A stretch of 64,000 bases of DNA from Porticoccaceae bacterium (GTDB lineage: Bacteria; Pseudomonadota; Gammaproteobacteria; Pseudomonadales; Porticoccaceae). The notes beneath the pieces were generated by a model, which saw only the letters and a program-made list of their open reading frames with translations, made no database searches and had not been told where the DNA came from. The DNA lies in NCBI GenBank assembly GCA_018069525.1, contig JAGPUQ010000003.1:1-64000 (forward strand), read 5' to 3'. This document shows, in pieces, positions 35,080-43,162 of the stretch; the first letter of the stretch is position 1, and each line of letters starts with the position of its first letter. The translations under genes were made by a program, and so were the position numbers.

Positions 35080-36690
35080 TCAGGGTAGCATGCGGTTGGG
35101 GTGGGCAAAACCAAGTCTGAAGCATTTCGAGTCAGCTTCCATATCGACGTAGTCCAGCGTGGCGTAGTTTATTTCACACAGTTCCCGGGAGATATATAAG
35201 CCGAGTCCAGTACCCGTGTGTGAGGTGGTGAAAAACGGCTCGAAAATGCGGTCGCGGTGTTGTTTGGCGACGCCCTCACCGTGGTCTTCGATGAACAGAA
35301 AAGGGTGGCCGGTAGATATCTCGATGCCGTAGCGCAGCCCGACCCAGGCCTCCCCGGTCGCTTCCTTGCTGTAGCGTATGGCATTGTCGAGCAGATTGGT
35401 TAGTACCTGCTGGAGATGGGAGGCATCAAAATAAACAAATACCGGCTCCCCACTCAGTTCAATGGTGACTTCTCCGGACTGGGAATCCTTGAATTCTTCT
35501 ACAAAAGTGTCCAGCGTGTCTTTAAGATTAAACTTTTTTAATTCAGGTTTTTTTTGTCGCGATAATTGCATGACGTTTTCGATAATTTGATTCAGTCGAT
35601 TAGCGTGTTTGCTAATGATGTGAGACAGCTTGGTTTGTTGCGCACCGGGATTAGGCTCCTCCGAGAGTAACTGTGCGGCATGACTGATGGCCCCCAGGGG
35701 GTTGCGAATTTCGTGGGCGATGCTACCGGTGAGTTGACCCAGCGAAGCCAGTTTGAGTTGTTGTGCGCGTTGCGCACTCGAACGATTATCTTCGAGAAAA
35801 ACCAGAGTGCGGGTTAAATTCTGTTCATTAAAGGACGCAAAGCTAGCCTGTATTTCACTGCCTGCTGGATTTTTAAACGGCTTTGGTTTGAGCCAGGGGT
35901 AGGCTTGCCAACGGATATACAACTGGTGGAGTTGTGGCGTGATTCTTAAATGCTGACCGACCCCCAGGGTTTTTTGCGGTTGGTGACCGCCCAGTAATTC
36001 GACCGCTGAGCTATTGATTAACTCGATATCGCCATCCCGGTTAGCCACAATAATGCCCGTTAACATGCGCTGCACGATTAGCGCATTGAGTTGCTGGAGT
36101 TGTGCGGCTTCATTGGCCTGGAGTTGGGCACTTTCCTGAGCGAGCCTTAAGCGTTTGTTGAGCTGGCGAAAAATCAGCGCGGTGACAAACAATAAGGCAC
36201 CGAGGATGCCCGTTGGAATCAGATTATCATTTGCCGAGTCGAAGTAAAAAGAGGCGACGAGCTCCTGGGTGAGCAGAGTGATGCTGGCGACTGCCGCGAG
36301 CAGTAAGGAGAGCCGACCAGTAAAAGCAATGGAGCCGGTGGCAACAGTAACAATCAGTAGAAAGCCCATACCGCTGCTGAGGCCGCCGCTACTATAGGTG
36401 ATTAGGCTGATGCAGCCAATATCGATAAATAGATGCAGAAACAGGCTGGTGGTGCCGAGGGTAAAGCGCCGCCACAATAAATGGATGAGCAGCGCAACCG
36501 ACAAACCGGCGTAACTGAATACCGTTATTGTGAAGGTTTGTGGGTGTTCGGTACCCAGCGTTTTGTCGGATATCCCAGCCAACATCATGCCCAAAAAGAG
36601 CAGCGACAAGAGCAAGCGATAGTAGGAATACACCTTGATTGAATCGGCGTAGGGTCCCGCGATATTCGATATTGTTGAGGCTGGAACCAT
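35080..36690 (-). CDS. pilS: Sensor histidine kinase PilS
   Basis: This 536-residue membrane kinase has about six N-terminal transmembrane helices (to residue 180), then a PAS-like domain (NALIVQRMLTGIIVANRDGDIELINSSAVELLG). The HisKA box GSIAHEIRNPLGAISHAAQLL has the phospho-accepting His near 322. The ATPase domain has LLDNAIRYS, EDHGEGV and TGTGLGLYISREL. In P. aeruginosa PilS senses pilin levels in the inner membrane and controls PilR. It is the first gene of a pilS-pilR unit, divergent from nadE over 78 bp. Confidence 0.96.
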   Translation of the reverse strand: MVPASTISNIAGPYADSIKVYSYYRLLLSLLFLGMMLAGISDKTLGTEHPQTFTITVFSYAGLSVALLIHLLWRRFTLGTTSLFLHLFIDIGCISLITYSSGGLSSGMGFLLIVTVATGSIAFTGRLSLLLAAVASITLLTQELVASFYFDSANDNLIPTGILGALLFVTALIFRQLNKRLRLAQESAQLQANEAAQLQQLNALIVQRMLTGIIVANRDGDIELINSSAVELLGGHQPQKTLGVGQHLRITPQLHQLYIRWQAYPWLKPKPFKNPAGSEIQASFASFNEQNLTRTLVFLEDNRSSAQRAQQLKLASLGQLTGSIAHEIRNPLGAISHAAQLLSEEPNPGAQQTKLSHIISKHANRLNQIIENVMQLSRQKKPELKKFNLKDTLDTFVEEFKDSQSGEVTIELSGEPVFVYFDASHLQQVLTNLLDNAIRYSKEATGEAWVGLRYGIEISTGHPFLFIEDHGEGVAKQHRDRIFEPFFTTSHTGTGLGLYISRELCEINYATLDYVDMEADSKCFRLGFAHPNRMLP

Positions 36691-36768
36691 AGGGCGTATT
36701 ACGAAGCTTTACTCGGAGCCCGATTTTAGCCGAAAATAGCCGCCCTTAGCACGACACGGCAACAATTT

Positions 36769-38457
36769 ATGACCCGGCTCACAATTGCACTCGGTCAGTT
36801 AAACCCTTTAGTGGGTGATATCCCCGGTAATACCGATAAGGTGATCGATTATTTGCGGCGCGCTCGGGATGAGTTGAAGGCGGATATCGTGGTGTTTCCC
36901 GAACTGGCTTTGATCGGCTATCCCGCGGAAGACCTGTTGTTGCGCCCCAGCTTACAGATACGCATTGAGCGCGCTTTGGAGCGGGTTATTGCCGCGTGCA
37001 CCGGAATTGTAGCGGTGGTCGGCTATCCCTGTTTAGAAGGTAGTGAGCTGTTCAATGCCGCGGGGGTGATTCGCGATGGCAAATTGGTTGCGCGTTATTA
37101 CAAAAACCGGCTGCCGAATTACAAAGTGTTTGACGAGGAGCGGTATTTCACCGCGGGCAAAGACACCTGTGTGATTGAGCTGTGCGGGGTCGATACAGCG
37201 ATTAGTATTTGTGAAGATGTTTGGTCGCCCGAGGTGATGGCCAATGCTACGGCGCAAGGTGCGCGCCTGATGCTCAATATCAATGCCTCGCCATTTCATA
37301 AAGACAAGCAACGTATGCGGCAGCAAGTATTGAAGCAGCGCAGCGTAGAAGGCGATATGCCGGTGGTATACGTTAATCAGGTCGGCGCTCAGGACGAATT
37401 AATTTTCGACGGTGGCTCGATGGTGATGGATCGCTATGGGGATCTGGCATTTAGGGCGCCCCAGTTTGAAGAGAGCCTGTATACCGTTGCGGTGGATATA
37501 GCGACTAACAGCGGAGACACCGGTGTTGGTGTCGATGCTAATCCTCGTGTGAGCACCCATATAAATACTTGGGTGAATGTCCCGGCACAGCAAATCACCC
37601 CGGCGCTGGATAGCCTGGCAGCTATGTACCAGGCCCTGGTGTTGGGGGTGCGAGACTACGTCAACAAGAACGGATTTCGCGGTGTAGTACTGGGTCTGTC
37701 CGGCGGTATCGACTCCGCCCTGACTCTGGCTATCGCAGTGGATGCCCTCGGTGCTGATCGGGTAGAAGCAGTGATGATGCCTTTCCGTTACACCTCGCAG
37801 CTCAGTCAGGACGACGCCAGCGATCAGGCCGAACGCATGGGCGTGAACTACAAAAGCATCGGCATCGAGCCGATTTATAAGGCGTTTATGGAAGCCCTGG
37901 CTGATGAGTTTGTCGGTTGCGCGGTGGATACCACTGAAGAAAACCTTCAGGCCAGGTCCCGGGGCGTACTGTTAATGGCGATTTCCAATAAGAAAGGCTA
38001 TCTGGTACTGACTACCGGTAATAAAAGCGAAATGTCGGTGGGTTACGCCACACTTTACGGTGATATGGCCGGTGGCCTCGATGTACTCAAGGATGTTTCT
38101 AAACTTGCCGTATTTGAGCTATCAAAATATCGCAACACCCTGTCGGCGGTAATTCCCGAATCGGTGATTACCCGACCACCTTCGGCAGAATTGGCGCCAG
38201 ATCAAATAGATGAAGACTCGCTCCCGCCCTACGAGGTGCTGGACCAAATATTGCAGCGCTACGTTGAACAGGACGAGAGCGCCGAGGAGATCGTTGCCGC
38301 TGGTTTTAATTCCGAAGAGGTTTACCGCATCCTGAGGATGGTGGACTTAAGTGAGTACAAGCGGCGGCAGGCGCCTATTGGCCTACGCATCACGGAACGT
38401 GGCTTTGGCCGCGATCGGCGCTACCCCATTACCAATGGCTGGAAAGCCGGTGACTAG
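36769..38457 (+). CDS. nadE: Glutamine-dependent NAD+ synthase
   Basis: This 562-residue two-domain enzyme makes NAD+ from NaAD. The N-terminal nitrilase-like glutaminase has the catalytic triad Glu45 (FPELALIGYP), a lysine near 112 (YYKNRLPNY) and a cysteine near 148 (ISICEDVW). The C-terminal synthase has the PP-loop GLSGGIDSALTLAIA near 307 and TGNKSEMSVGY. Its length is typical of the bacterial glutamine-using form. The start ATG lacks an evident Shine-Dalgarno. It converges on bamD. Confidence 0.97.
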   Translation: MTRLTIALGQLNPLVGDIPGNTDKVIDYLRRARDELKADIVVFPELALIGYPAEDLLLRPSLQIRIERALERVIAACTGIVAVVGYPCLEGSELFNAAGVIRDGKLVARYYKNRLPNYKVFDEERYFTAGKDTCVIELCGVDTAISICEDVWSPEVMANATAQGARLMLNINASPFHKDKQRMRQQVLKQRSVEGDMPVVYVNQVGAQDELIFDGGSMVMDRYGDLAFRAPQFEESLYTVAVDIATNSGDTGVGVDANPRVSTHINTWVNVPAQQITPALDSLAAMYQALVLGVRDYVNKNGFRGVVLGLSGGIDSALTLAIAVDALGADRVEAVMMPFRYTSQLSQDDASDQAERMGVNYKSIGIEPIYKAFMEALADEFVGCAVDTTEENLQARSRGVLLMAISNKKGYLVLTTGNKSEMSVGYATLYGDMAGGLDVLKDVSKLAVFELSKYRNTLSAVIPESVITRPPSAELAPDQIDEDSLPPYEVLDQILQRYVEQDESAEEIVAAGFNSEEVYRILRMVDLSEYKRRQAPIGLRITERGFGRDRRYPITNGWKAGD

Positions 38458-38490
38458 ACCTCAGCACCAGCAGCCATAGACAGCTAAGCC

Positions 38491-38538
38491 CTAGTCGAGA
38501 AGGCCTCTAGCCAAGAAGGCCCCTAGCCGAGAAGGCCG
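38491..38538. repeat. 16-bp tandem repeat extending from the bamD 3' end
   Basis: Three units start at 38491, 38507 and 38523 (CTAGCCGAGAAGGCCG type). The third contains the bamD stop codon and last codons; the other two lie in the spacer to nadE. Each outer copy differs from the gene copy at only two or three positions. Confidence 0.88.
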
Positions 38539-39518
38539 AAGCTCAACCAGTTGAGCCAGGATTTTTCCTGGTCCGGTTCCTGTTGCTCGTTTTGTTCTTG
38601 TTCTGTCGAGGATGGTGAGGAATCGCGAAGAGACTCGGGACGGCTATCGTAGGCCGGTGCTTTTTCGGGGACGTAATAACCTAGAGTCAGCCGTCGCCAC
38701 CAGGAGGAATCGTCCTTAAAGTTATCCTGATACTGGAATTCGCCGCTGGCGTTAAGCGCCGGGTGGTCGGGGAAATTAGTCGCTAAGGTTTTCGCTGCAT
38801 TGGCGGAATGCTCTTTAAGATTAAGTAAATAATAACCCTGAGCCATCACAGCCAGGCCGTCGGCAACGGCCGGGGTGCGTTGGAAGTTTTCCACCACATA
38901 GCGGCCACGGTTGGTTGCGGCAAGATAGGCCTCGCGCTTGAAATAATAGTTGGCGACGTGAATTTCGTGGCGCGCCAGTAGATTGCGCAAATGCACCAGA
39001 TGTTTTCTGGCGTCCGCGGCATACACGCTGTTGGGGTAGCGATGCAGCAGATCGGTGAAGGTGGCAAAGGCCAGTCGTGCGGTGCCGGGGTCGCGCTTGC
39101 TGTCGTCCCGAGGCAGAAATGAATCCAGGAAACCCTTACTTTCCGAAATGAGCGATAAGCCTTTAATATAGTGAGCGTAATCGACATTGGTATGTTGGGG
39201 ATGCAGGCGGATAAAACGGTCGGCGGCGGCGGTGGCGGACTCGTAATCGGCACTTTCGTAATGGGCGTAAATCAGTTCGAGTTGTGCTTGTTCCCCGTAA
39301 GTTCCGAAGGGAAATTGGGCTTCCAGGGCCTCGAGGTTTTCTATCGCCAGTGCCCAGCTGCGCGAAGTTAGATTGCGTTGCACGCGCTCGTAATAAGCTT
39401 GCTCGGTGATGGTTTTTGGATCATCCCGGTTGGCCCTGGCTGCTTTGGCTTCCTCGGATTGAAACCAGGAACAACCACTAATCAACAACAAGCTTAGAAT
39501 AACAATAAGGGTGCGCAT
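38523..39518 (-). CDS. bamD: Outer membrane assembly lipoprotein BamD
   Basis: BamD is the essential TPR lipoprotein of the BAM complex that folds outer-membrane beta-barrels. From the ATG at 39518 (AGGAAG 5 bp upstream) the 331-residue product has a signal peptide with lipobox LLISGC (Cys16). TPR-like repeats follow (YERVQRNLTSRSWALAIENLEALEAQFPFG..., LAFATFTDLLHRYPNSVYAADARKHL). It is longer than E. coli BamD (245), mostly through a Ser/Gln/Glu-rich C-terminal extension. The order bamD-rluD (divergent)-pgeF is conserved in Pseudomonas. Confidence 0.95.
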   Translation of the reverse strand: MRTLIVILSLLLISGCSWFQSEEAKAARANRDDPKTITEQAYYERVQRNLTSRSWALAIENLEALEAQFPFGTYGEQAQLELIYAHYESADYESATAAADRFIRLHPQHTNVDYAHYIKGLSLISESKGFLDSFLPRDDSKRDPGTARLAFATFTDLLHRYPNSVYAADARKHLVHLRNLLARHEIHVANYYFKREAYLAATNRGRYVVENFQRTPAVADGLAVMAQGYYLLNLKEHSANAAKTLATNFPDHPALNASGEFQYQDNFKDDSSWWRRLTLGYYVPEKAPAYDSRPESLRDSSPSSTEQEQNEQQEPDQEKSWLNWLSFGLLG

Positions 39519-39570
39519 ACGACTTCCTGAAAGTTCGATCTTTAGAGTGAGTTTTTGGGTTACAGTCAAC

Positions 39571-39599
39571 TTTATACTATTACAATCCAGAGCGTTTAA
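39571..39599 (-). promoter_or_regulatory. Candidate sigma-70 promoter for bamD
   Basis: On the minus strand TTAAAC (39594-39599) and TATAAA (39571-39576) are separated by 17 bp. The -10 is good and the -35 moderate. The position, about 50 bp before the chosen start, suits bamD. Confidence 0.45.
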
Positions 39600-39728
39600 T
39601 TCGGAGATCCATCAGTCGCTATTAGTACGCTGGTGGACCCCGCTAACAAGCCGCTATTTAAACACAGACTAAAGACCGGCAACACCATCAGCCCGGTAAT
39701 GATGATAGCTAAGAGGTAAACAGGTGAT

Positions 39729-40691
39729 ATGACAGAAAACGTAGTGAGTGAAGCTGCCCGCGTACCCCGTGAGCTTATGGGTAAGCGTTTGGATCAGGTG
39801 GCAGCGCAGTTGTTTGGGCAATTTTCCCGGTCTCGGCTACAGCAGTGGATTGTGGAGGGGGCCCTGCGGGTAGACGACGAGCAGCGCCAGCCTCGGGACA
39901 AACTGTTCGGCGGCGAATGGCTGCGTCTGGAAGCCCGTCTGACGGATGCGGGCGAGTGGCAGGCGCAACAGGTGGATTTTGCTGTGGTCTACGAAGACGA
40001 CGATATCCTGGTGATTAATAAACCCGTGGGTTTAGTGGTGCATCCGGGGTCTGGAAATCCAGACGGTACCTTACTTAATGGCTTATTGAATTACTGCCCT
40101 GAGCTGCGCTCGGTGCCTCGCGCGGGCATCGTGCATCGGCTCGATAAAGACACCAGCGGAGTTATGGTGGTGGCGAAAAATTTGATTGCCCAGACGGCGT
40201 TAGTAGAACAGCTACAGGCGCGCACGGTGAGTCGGGAGTACGAAGCCATCGCCCGTGGCGTAATTATTAGCGGTGCAACGGTGGATGCCCCCGTCGGTCG
40301 CCATCCCTCGGCGCGCACGCGGATGGCCGTCGTTGCCGGTGGTAAACCGGCGGTGACCCATTACCGGGTTGCCACGCGCTACGGTCACCATACTCATCTT
40401 AAGGTCAAACTAGAGACCGGTCGCACCCACCAAATACGGGTGCATCTGAGTCATCGTGGTTATCCGCTGGTGGGCGATCCGGTTTACGGTGGGCGCTCCA
40501 GGCCCTTTGCCGGAGCCGATCAGGAGCTGCTTGATTATCTGGCGGGCTTCCAACGGCAGGCCTTACATGCTGCGCAATTAGCTTTAGATCACCCTGGCAG
40601 CGGAGAGTTGATGACCTGGTCCGTGCCCTTGCCGGACGATATTCTCGATTTGATGCAAATGCTGGAACGTCACGATGCCCCAGTCCCCTGA
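39729..40691 (+). CDS. rluD: 23S rRNA pseudouridine synthase RluD
   Basis: This 320-residue enzyme makes pseudouridines in helix 69 of 23S rRNA (positions 1911/1915/1917 in E. coli). It has an N-terminal S4 RNA-binding domain (GKRLDQVAAQLFGQFSRSRLQQWIVEGALRVD), the catalytic aspartate in HRLDKDTSG near residue 139, and RTHQIRVHLSHRGYPLVGDPVYGG. It is divergent from bamD, and pgeF overlaps its end by 17 bp, as in many gammaproteobacteria. Confidence 0.97.
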   Translation: MTENVVSEAARVPRELMGKRLDQVAAQLFGQFSRSRLQQWIVEGALRVDDEQRQPRDKLFGGEWLRLEARLTDAGEWQAQQVDFAVVYEDDDILVINKPVGLVVHPGSGNPDGTLLNGLLNYCPELRSVPRAGIVHRLDKDTSGVMVVAKNLIAQTALVEQLQARTVSREYEAIARGVIISGATVDAPVGRHPSARTRMAVVAGGKPAVTHYRVATRYGHHTHLKVKLETGRTHQIRVHLSHRGYPLVGDPVYGGRSRPFAGADQELLDYLAGFQRQALHAAQLALDHPGSGELMTWSVPLPDDILDLMQMLERHDAPVP

Positions 40692-41478
40692 AAGTTTGGT
40701 ATTGATTCCCCTCCAGTCCAACTGGCCAGCGCCAAAGGGAGTGCGGGCCTATCTCAGTACGCGGCAGGGCGGCTGTAGTTCCGCACCCTGGGATACGCTT
40801 AATCTGGCGACTCATGTGGGTGACGAAGCGCAGGCGGTGCAGCGCAATCGCGAAGGCTTACTAAACGCGCTGACTAAGCCAGGCGACGCTCGATCTGAGA
40901 GACAGCTTAAAGCGCAATGGTTAGATCAGGTGCACGGCACGACGGTGGTCGAAGCGCGCGGTGACGGTGAAGTGCGTCGCGCCGATGCGGCCTGGACGCA
41001 GCATTCCGGTGTGGTGTGTGCGGTGATGACCGCAGATTGTCTGCCGATTCTCATTTGTGATCGAGACGCCAGCGTGGTGGCCGCTGTACATGCAGGTTGG
41101 CGCGGCCTCGCTGCCGGAGTGATTGACTCGACTGTCACTGCTCTTGCTGTCGAGCCGCAACGTTTATTGGCGTATCTGGGCCCGGCGATCTGCACTCGCT
41201 GTTTTGAAGTGGGGCCAGAAGTGCGGGAGAGTTTTCTGGAGGGCGCGAAGGATGATGTGCAACGAGCGGGGATCGCCGAATGTTTTCAGGCCTCGCCAGC
41301 GCGAGCAGGTCATTATTTGGCGGACCTGGTTGAGTTGGCGCGGGGGCAGTTGCTCGCCCTGGGAGTGGCGGATATTTACGGCGGAGAGATGTGTACGGTA
41401 GAGGCACCTGAGACCTTTTACTCCTATCGCCGCGACGGAGATACCGGGCGGCAGGCCGCGCTTATTTATTTGGAATGA
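40675..41478 (+). CDS. pgeF: PgeF/YfiH-type multicopper-like purine nucleoside hydrolase family protein
   Basis: This 267-residue protein of the DUF152/laccase-domain family has the conserved block MTADCLPILICDRDASVVAAVHAGWRGLAAGV, YLGPAICTRCFEVGPEV and a C-terminal YSYRRDGDTGRQAALIYL. Characterised members are zinc-dependent enzymes acting on purine nucleosides; E. coli YfiH also affects the stereochemistry of peptidoglycan precursors. The start lies inside rluD (17-bp overlap). The old name polyphenol oxidase should not be read literally. Confidence 0.93.
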   Translation: MPQSPESLVLIPLQSNWPAPKGVRAYLSTRQGGCSSAPWDTLNLATHVGDEAQAVQRNREGLLNALTKPGDARSERQLKAQWLDQVHGTTVVEARGDGEVRRADAAWTQHSGVVCAVMTADCLPILICDRDASVVAAVHAGWRGLAAGVIDSTVTALAVEPQRLLAYLGPAICTRCFEVGPEVRESFLEGAKDDVQRAGIAECFQASPARAGHYLADLVELARGQLLALGVADIYGGEMCTVEAPETFYSYRRDGDTGRQAALIYLE

Positions 41479-41497
41479 CTTTTATTTGGAGCAGCTA
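41466..41497. repeat. Possible 16-bp duplication at the pgeF end
   Basis: TTATTTGGAATGACTT (with the pgeF stop TGA) is followed by TTATTTGGAGCAGCTA. Eleven of 16 positions match, so this is a weak case. Confidence 0.4.
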
Positions 41498-41518
41498 CTT
41501 AGAATAGCCGCGGACGAT

Positions 41519-42067
41519 TTATTTGGCGCGGGTGGACTTGCGGTGCACGGTGTCGGTGCGCACCGCGTAGTTACCGGTTTTTCGGTCGTTGAAATAATGT
41601 TCCAGGGTTGTGGTGACCGAGGGAAAGGCAATCTCATCCCAGGGAATATTCTCTTCCTCGAATAAGGCTACCTCCAGTGATTCGGCCCCCGCTGCAAACT
41701 CCGGTGTCGCGAGCTCTCCGAGAAAGAACATATAGACCTGATTGATATGGGGAATGTCCACCATGGTGTATAACTCGAGCTGGCTCATTTTGGCCTCGGC
41801 TTCTTCCCAGCATTCGCGTATGGCACCTTCGACCGTGGTTTCGCCGTTTTCCATAAAACCGGCGGGCAGGGTCCAGTAGCCGTAGCGGGGTTCAATGGCT
41901 CGCTTGCACAGTAATACCTGGCCTTGGTAGATTGGCACGCAGCCGGCGATGATGCGCGGATTTTGGTAGTGGATGGTGTCGCAGTGATCGCAAATATGGC
42001 GGTCGCGATCATCTCCGGAAGGAATGCGCAGGTTTACCGGCTTGCCGCAGGCGCTACAAAACTTCAT
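41519..42067 (-). CDS. NUDIX hydrolase with N-terminal zinc ribbon
   Basis: This 182-residue product starts from the ATG at 42067, chosen because MKFCSACGKPV is the usual family start; a longer frame to 42124 adds unrelated residues. Two CxxC pairs (CSAC, CDHC) form a zinc ribbon. The Nudix box is GFMENGETTVEGAIRECWEEAEA (about 70-92), with the REx2EE core. It probably hydrolyses a nucleoside diphosphate-linked compound, but the substrate cannot be read from sequence. It is convergent with pgeF and divergent from the carbonic anhydrase gene. Confidence 0.9.
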   Translation of the reverse strand: MKFCSACGKPVNLRIPSGDDRDRHICDHCDTIHYQNPRIIAGCVPIYQGQVLLCKRAIEPRYGYWTLPAGFMENGETTVEGAIRECWEEAEAKMSQLELYTMVDIPHINQVYMFFLGELATPEFAAGAESLEVALFEEENIPWDEIAFPSVTTTLEHYFNDRKTGNYAVRTDTVHRKSTRAK

Positions 42068-42174
42068 CGGCGTAACTCGCAGAAATCGTGGCCTTTGTAG
42101 CCATAATGTAGTGATAATAAGCAATCAAATTCAACAAAATACTACCGCTACGGTTATTAAGGTGGAGGAACAAA

Positions 42175-42204
42175 TTTAAAGTCGAGCATGACACGTAATA
42201 TAAT
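42175..42204 (+). promoter_or_regulatory. Candidate promoter for the gamma-carbonic anhydrase gene
   Basis: TATAAT (42199-42204) is a perfect -10. TTTAAA (42175-42180) at 18 bp spacing is a fair -35. The leader would be about 105 bases and contains an 11-bp duplication. Confidence 0.4.
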
Positions 42205-42217
42205 CGGCTTATTGTAG

Positions 42218-42239
42218 CATTCGACCAGCATTCGACCAG
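42218..42239. repeat. 11-bp direct duplication in the leader of the gamma-carbonic anhydrase gene
   Basis: GCATTCGACCA occurs twice head to tail (42218-42228 and 42229-42239), with a degenerate third copy behind. Confidence 0.65.
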
Positions 42240-42318
42240 CAGTCGCAGCCTTGCACGTTTTCTCCAGTGTCAGTACCTAATCTAAAGCCTAATAGCAGCA
42301 TCACCCGAGGATTATATT

Positions 42319-42840
42319 GTGATCTATGAATACGACCAACACTCCCCCGAAATCGGCGACGGTGTTTTTGTTGCCCCCAGTGCCGATGTGATCGGCCAGG
42401 TAGTGATCGGTGACCACGCCAGCATTTGGTTTAATGCCGTAGTGCGTGGTGACACCGATCGTATTTACATTGGGGCCGGTAGTAATGTGCAGGATAATGC
42501 CGTGGTGCACACCGACCCCGGTATACAAGTTCGTATCGGCGAAAATGTCACCATCGGACACTGCGCCATGGTGCACGGCTGTACGATTGGTGAGAACTCC
42601 CTGATTGGCATCAACGCGGTGATCCTCAACCATGCCCGTATCGGTCGCAACTGTTTGATCGGGGCCAATGCCCTGGTGCCAGAGGGTATGGAAATTCCCG
42701 ATAACTCCATGGTACTGGGTACCCCGGCGAAAATAGTGCGCACGCTTGATGAGGCAACGGTGGCGGGTTTGGCTGAATCGGCGGCGGGTTATCGCGACAA
42801 GGCGGCTGCCTTTATTCGTAGCTTAAAAGTGCTTGAGTGA
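42319..42840 (+). CDS. Gamma-class carbonic anhydrase family protein
   Basis: This 173-residue left-handed beta-helix protein is made of hexapeptide repeats. The metal-ligand histidines are in QDNAVVHTD and IGHCAMVHGC, and Arg/Asp residues of GDTDRIYIG fit the family. Homologues (YrdA/PaaY/CaiE type) are zinc- or iron-dependent; many have weak or no measured carbonic anhydrase activity, so the activity is uncertain. The start is a GTG with GAGGA 9 bp upstream. Confidence 0.92.
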   Translation: MIYEYDQHSPEIGDGVFVAPSADVIGQVVIGDHASIWFNAVVRGDTDRIYIGAGSNVQDNAVVHTDPGIQVRIGENVTIGHCAMVHGCTIGENSLIGINAVILNHARIGRNCLIGANALVPEGMEIPDNSMVLGTPAKIVRTLDEATVAGLAESAAGYRDKAAAFIRSLKVLE

Positions 42841-42869
42841 GTGCAGTCCGTTATGACCATTTCGTAGTT

Positions 42870-42911
42870 AGTGTTACTAGGTAAGTGTTACTAGGTAAGT
42901 GTTATTGGGTA
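42870..42911. repeat. 14-bp tandem repeat upstream of the DUF1289 gene
   Basis: AGTGTTACTAGGTA occurs at 42870 and 42884 (identical) and AGTGTTATTGGGTA at 42898. The array ends 9 bp before the chosen start codon of the DUF1289 gene. Confidence 0.85.
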
Positions 42912-42920
42912 TTAAATAGT

Positions 42921-43139
42921 ATGAATCAACCGCCAACTAAAAAATCAATCGCGACTGTACGGGCACGGGTAGCGTCTCCCTGTGTGTCGCTTTGCTCCCT
43001 CGATATTAGAGATATTTGTGTGGGTTGTTACCGCAGTGCCAACGAAATTTGTGATTGGATGGTGTTGAATGATGACGAGCGCCGAGCGGTACTGGTCAAG
43101 GCCGCAGAGCGGAATCGGAAAAACAACCCTTTTGCCTGA
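42921..43139 (+). CDS. DUF1289 small cysteine-rich protein
   Basis: From the ATG at 42921 the product is 72 residues. It has the four cysteines of DUF1289 (SPCVSLCSLDIRDICVGCYRSANEICDW), likely binding a metal or cluster, followed by the typical basic helix (DDERRAVLVKAAERNRK). Function is unknown. The frame is open 12 codons further upstream, but that part lies in the 14-bp repeat. It follows the gamma-carbonic anhydrase gene by 80 bp and converges on the CorC-like gene. Confidence 0.85.
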   Translation: MNQPPTKKSIATVRARVASPCVSLCSLDIRDICVGCYRSANEICDWMVLNDDERRAVLVKAAERNRKNNPFA

Positions 43140-43162
43140 GGGGAAAAATTTAGCTCTATAAT

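Noticed and set aside
39519-39569. Longer BamD N-terminus from 39569
   Set aside because: It would put hydrophilic residues ahead of the lipoprotein signal; the ATG at 39518 has AGGAAG and gives a normal signal peptide.
40675-41478. Laccase/polyphenol oxidase activity
   Set aside because: The family label is historical; blue-copper motifs are absent and characterised homologues act on purine nucleosides.
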